From the NCBI GenBank assembly GCA_036927565.1, contig JAYESD010000011.1:98121178-98185177 (forward strand): DNA of 64,000 nucleotides, written 5' to 3'. The notes under the pieces are model-generated. The model was not told the DNA's origin and did no database searches. It was given only the letters and a program-made list of their open reading frames with translations. The stretch comes from Tuctoria greenei (taxonomy: Eukaryota; Streptophyta; Magnoliopsida; Poales; Poaceae). Shown here piece by piece: positions 61,441 to 64,000 of the stretch; within the stretch, counting starts at the first letter, position 1; each line of letters begins with the position of its first letter. The translations under genes were made by a program, and so were the position numbers.

Positions 61441-63163
61441 TTAGATCAATAACAAACTCAATGTCTCGATCAGGTGGCATACCTGGCAACTCGTCCGGAA
61501 AAACATTCGAAAATTCACACACCACCGGAATCTCCTCAATTGCGGCACCGTCCATATGATTCAGCTCCAATTGCTTCGGTGCGGTTTGAGATGCTTCAAT
61601 TTCTACTATGATCCCTTCCTCATTTTTCAACTTTACCATTTTTGTGGCACACTCAATAACTCCATTGTGCTTCCTCAACCAGTCCATACCAAGCATAATG
61701 TCCAATCCTTGAGAGTCCAAAACAATGAGGTTGGCAGAGAAGTCTACCCCCCTTATTCTAAGGCTTACTCTTGGACATACTATATTTGTCCTCATCTCTC
61801 CTCCACGATACTTAACCAATAGAATAAACTTCATAGGAGAGATAGGCAAAATATATTTGGCAACATATTTCGATGCAATGAATGAGTGTGATGCTCCAGA
61901 ATCGAACAACATAGTCGCGGGGTTGGAGTTGGCGAGAAACATACCAATAACCACGTCATCCGCTTGTTGAGCATCCTCCGTAGAGACATGGTTGACGTTG
62001 ACACGAGCAAAATTTTGTTGTCCCCAGTTTCCTTGCGGTTGTCCTCCGTTGGGTCTTGGGTTTTGCCTCGGTGCATTGCCTCCTTGACCAAGGCCTGACT
62101 TAGGACATTCATGTGCAAAGTGTCCAGCTTCTCCACATGTATAGCACTTCTTAACTCCACCAGAATTCGGACAAACTTGATTCTGAATGTTTGCACCAGG
62201 AAAGTTGGCTCGAGGTGCATAGGGCATTGGAGTCCTAGGTTCTTGTATGACAGGGCGCTGCTGCACAAACTGAGTTGGGCGCGATGCATATCCGAGGCAA
62301 TGAGCAGGCGCAGAGGAGCCGAAATAAGGAGCATTAGGTGGTGCAAAGCAAGGGCGCACATTGTTTCCTTGTTGTTGTCCTTGATATGGCACCTTCCTCA
62401 TCTTATCCTTTTCCATCTCACGAATCTTGTTCTCAACCACAATTGCTTTGTCCGCAAGCTTCTGAAAATTGGCGTAGTCAAAATTGAGCAATTGCACTTG
62501 AATTTCATTGTTGAGGCCTCTCATGAACAAGTATTGTTTCCGGCTTTCCCGACTCACATCTTAAGGGGCATACCTTGAAAGTTGAGTGAACTTATTGAGA
62601 TATCCACCCACGTTTGATCTCCCTTGCCTCAAGTTCTCAAATTCCTACCTCTTCAAAATCATAACACCTTTCGGCACATAATGAGAACGGAAGCTCTCTT
62701 TGAATTCGGCCCAAGTGATCCTCTCTTGATTCTCATGGGCATTGCAATAAGAATCCCACCAGTCCGCAGTTGCTACAACTAGTTGATGAGAAGCAAATAG
62801 GACCTTATCTTGGTCACTGCAATGGACAATAGCTAGCTTCTTCTCCACGGACTTGAGCCAATCATCCGCATCCATAGGGTCAGCGACTTGATCAAAGGAT
62901 GGCGGCCTAGTCCTCATAAACTCTCCCAACCGGTTATGAGGAGGTGGGGGTGGCAGCGGTGGCACGTGAAGCTGATTGTTGATTTTGCCTGCCTGCAGCT
63001 GTCCCATTGTCTGTATCATGGTCTGCATGAGCTGGTTCTGCATAGCCAGTAGCTGCTCAATATTGATAGATCCATGAGAAGGTCCTTGTCCATTGTTGTT
63101 CTGAGGTACTCTATGGTTCCCCTCCTCATAATTGACATCCCTCTGGTTGCGAGCCCTCACCAT
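61421..63163 (-). pseudogene. Gag and protease of element H
   Basis: Start is ATG at 63163 (MVRARNQRDVNYEEGNH); an upstream in-frame extension from 63244 is leader sequence. Capsid words are GEFMRTRPPSFDQVADPMDADDWL and WAEFKESFRSHYVPKG. Stops near 62647 and 62564 interrupt it. From 62557 the frame is open to 61421: the rest of gag, a complete zinc knuckle CYTCGEAGHFAHEC, the protease with intact FDSGASHSFI and GLDIMLGMDWL, and the start of reverse transcriptase (PPDRDIEFVIDL), where a frameshift occurs. It is the best-preserved chromovirus gag-protease here. Confidence 0.92.
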
Positions 63164-63413
63164 CTGAAGAAAAGCAATAGGTAAGAATTTAGAAACATCC
63201 CCAACTATATGCATCAAGGGATATGAAACTAAACAACTAGCCATACTATCCTAGGTGGATATGGCAATGCTAAAGCATCCCAAAATCTTCTATTAAGCAC
63301 ACAAGCAAACAATATATATAGCAAACAGCACTCCAAGCAAAAACACATCGATTCCTAAGTGCTCATATGTGCTCTGAAGTGTCCATTCTATCTAGGTTGC
63401 ATCCCATGGTCAA

Positions 63414-63431
63414 CCTATAGCTCTGATACCA
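63414..63431 (-). other. Primer-binding site of element H (initiator tRNA-Met)
   Basis: The reverse complement starts TTGGTATCAGAGC, a perfect tRNA-iMet match, three bases from the LTR end at 63435. Confidence 0.9.
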
Positions 63432-63434
63432 ATT

Positions 63435-64000
63435 TGTGACACCTGGTTCCAAAAATGAAATAAGTGAACGCATATGTGTGCCCAGGACCTTCAACACACA
63501 TACGGGACTGCATTCACAAAAGGATATACAGAAAATTACCACAAAACAATATTATTAACCACTTTTATTACAAATTCAGAATATTCTCGAATACAAACTC
63601 TAATGATTATTAAGGACGAGTTTGAACTAATGCAGCAGAAATAACTAACTAAGCAAACTAGGGAAATAGGGTAGCGCGGCTCCAAGCAACACCATAGGCA
63701 AGCTAACGGCAGACACGGCCTAGAACTTTGCATTATCACATTATAATCCCAATCCTGACCTGCAACTATTGGTGGGGGAATTGCAAGGGAGAGTACATGT
63801 CGTACTCAGCAAGTGTGGAAAGTATGACATGTAGCTGATTCAAATGACGACAATGATAATGGCTAAGTGCTGAAAAGTACATTAAAACATTTGGAAATCA
63901 ATATATATTATGTATATGAAATAAACCCATCATAAACCATGTAATTATCATAATACCAGTCCATATCCCATATCCATCATCCATATACCAATAACCATAT
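63435..64000 (-). repeat. 5' LTR of element H, cut by the window edge
   Basis: Starts tgtgacacctggttcc and follows 45186-45750 closely. It continues past the right end of the window. Confidence 0.92.

Larger units (their letters stand above)
45186..64000 (-). mobile_element. Element H: Ty3/gypsy chromovirus split by copia element I, right end off window
   Basis: The left LTR 45186-47827 and a right LTR from 63435 share the ends of D's LTRs (tgtgacaccc... gtgttaca). The order on the minus strand is LTR, tRNA-Met site at 63414-63431, gag, protease, reverse transcriptase, RNase H, integrase (interrupted), chromodomain, polypurine tract, LTR. Protein segments are closest to D's. Left flank is atatt; the right duplication is out of view. 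Confidence 0.92.

Overview
This is plant nuclear DNA, most likely from a grass and probably from pericentromeric or other heterochromatin. The evidence is the repeat content: Ty3/gypsy chromoviruses of Tekay/Del type, Ty3/gypsy Tat-lineage elements with a second RNase H and an antisense extra gene, a Sirevirus-type Ty1/copia element, a gag-only LTR element, and pieces of CACTA transposons. The species cannot be named from the sequence alone. I found no host gene, tRNA, rRNA or CRISPR array. Almost every base belongs to a mobile element, and almost every coding region is broken by stops or frameshifts.

Layout, left to right. 1-3690: right part of Tat element A (plus orientation), with its antisense extra gene on the minus strand and its 3' LTR. 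A sits inside the 5' LTR of chromovirus C (3691-12472, plus). 12473-13332: fragment of a tRNA-Asp-primed gypsy element, minus strand. 13333 onward: arm of CACTA element G, starting CACTACAAG, with a subterminal array of 70-bp repeats. Chromovirus D (14105-42803, minus, TSD cgtgg) splits that array. D's left LTR contains the complete 13-kb Tat element B (14742-27747, minus, TSD catcc). D's right LTR contains a truncated CACTA element E (35102-36635), which in turn holds gag-only LTR element F (36636-41424). The 70-bp array resumes at 42804, is broken by an unrecognised 0.8-kb segment, and runs into the DUF4216 coding end of G's transposase region (about 44300-45000). Chromovirus H (45186 to beyond 64000, minus) interrupts G, and its integrase gene is split by Sirevirus I (48976-59794, minus, TSD catat).

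How the parts work together. Each autonomous element carries gag, protease, reverse transcriptase, RNase H and integrase between LTR promoters, in the order typical of its superfamily. The Tat elements add a gene on the opposite strand between pol and the 3' LTR. It has a GT-AG intron in the same place and phase in both copies; because it is antisense to the genomic RNA, that intron would survive retrotransposition. The Sirevirus also has an extra gene beyond pol, but on the sense strand.

The two observations I rate highest are this spliced antisense gene and a family of short palindromes (core GGACTAGTCC, with GGACTTGTCC variants). The palindromes are clustered in the LTRs of two unrelated superfamilies, the gypsy chromoviruses C and D and the copia element I. 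Coordinates of element ends rest on TG...CA ends, target-site duplications and primer-binding sites read by eye. No alignment or database search was run.
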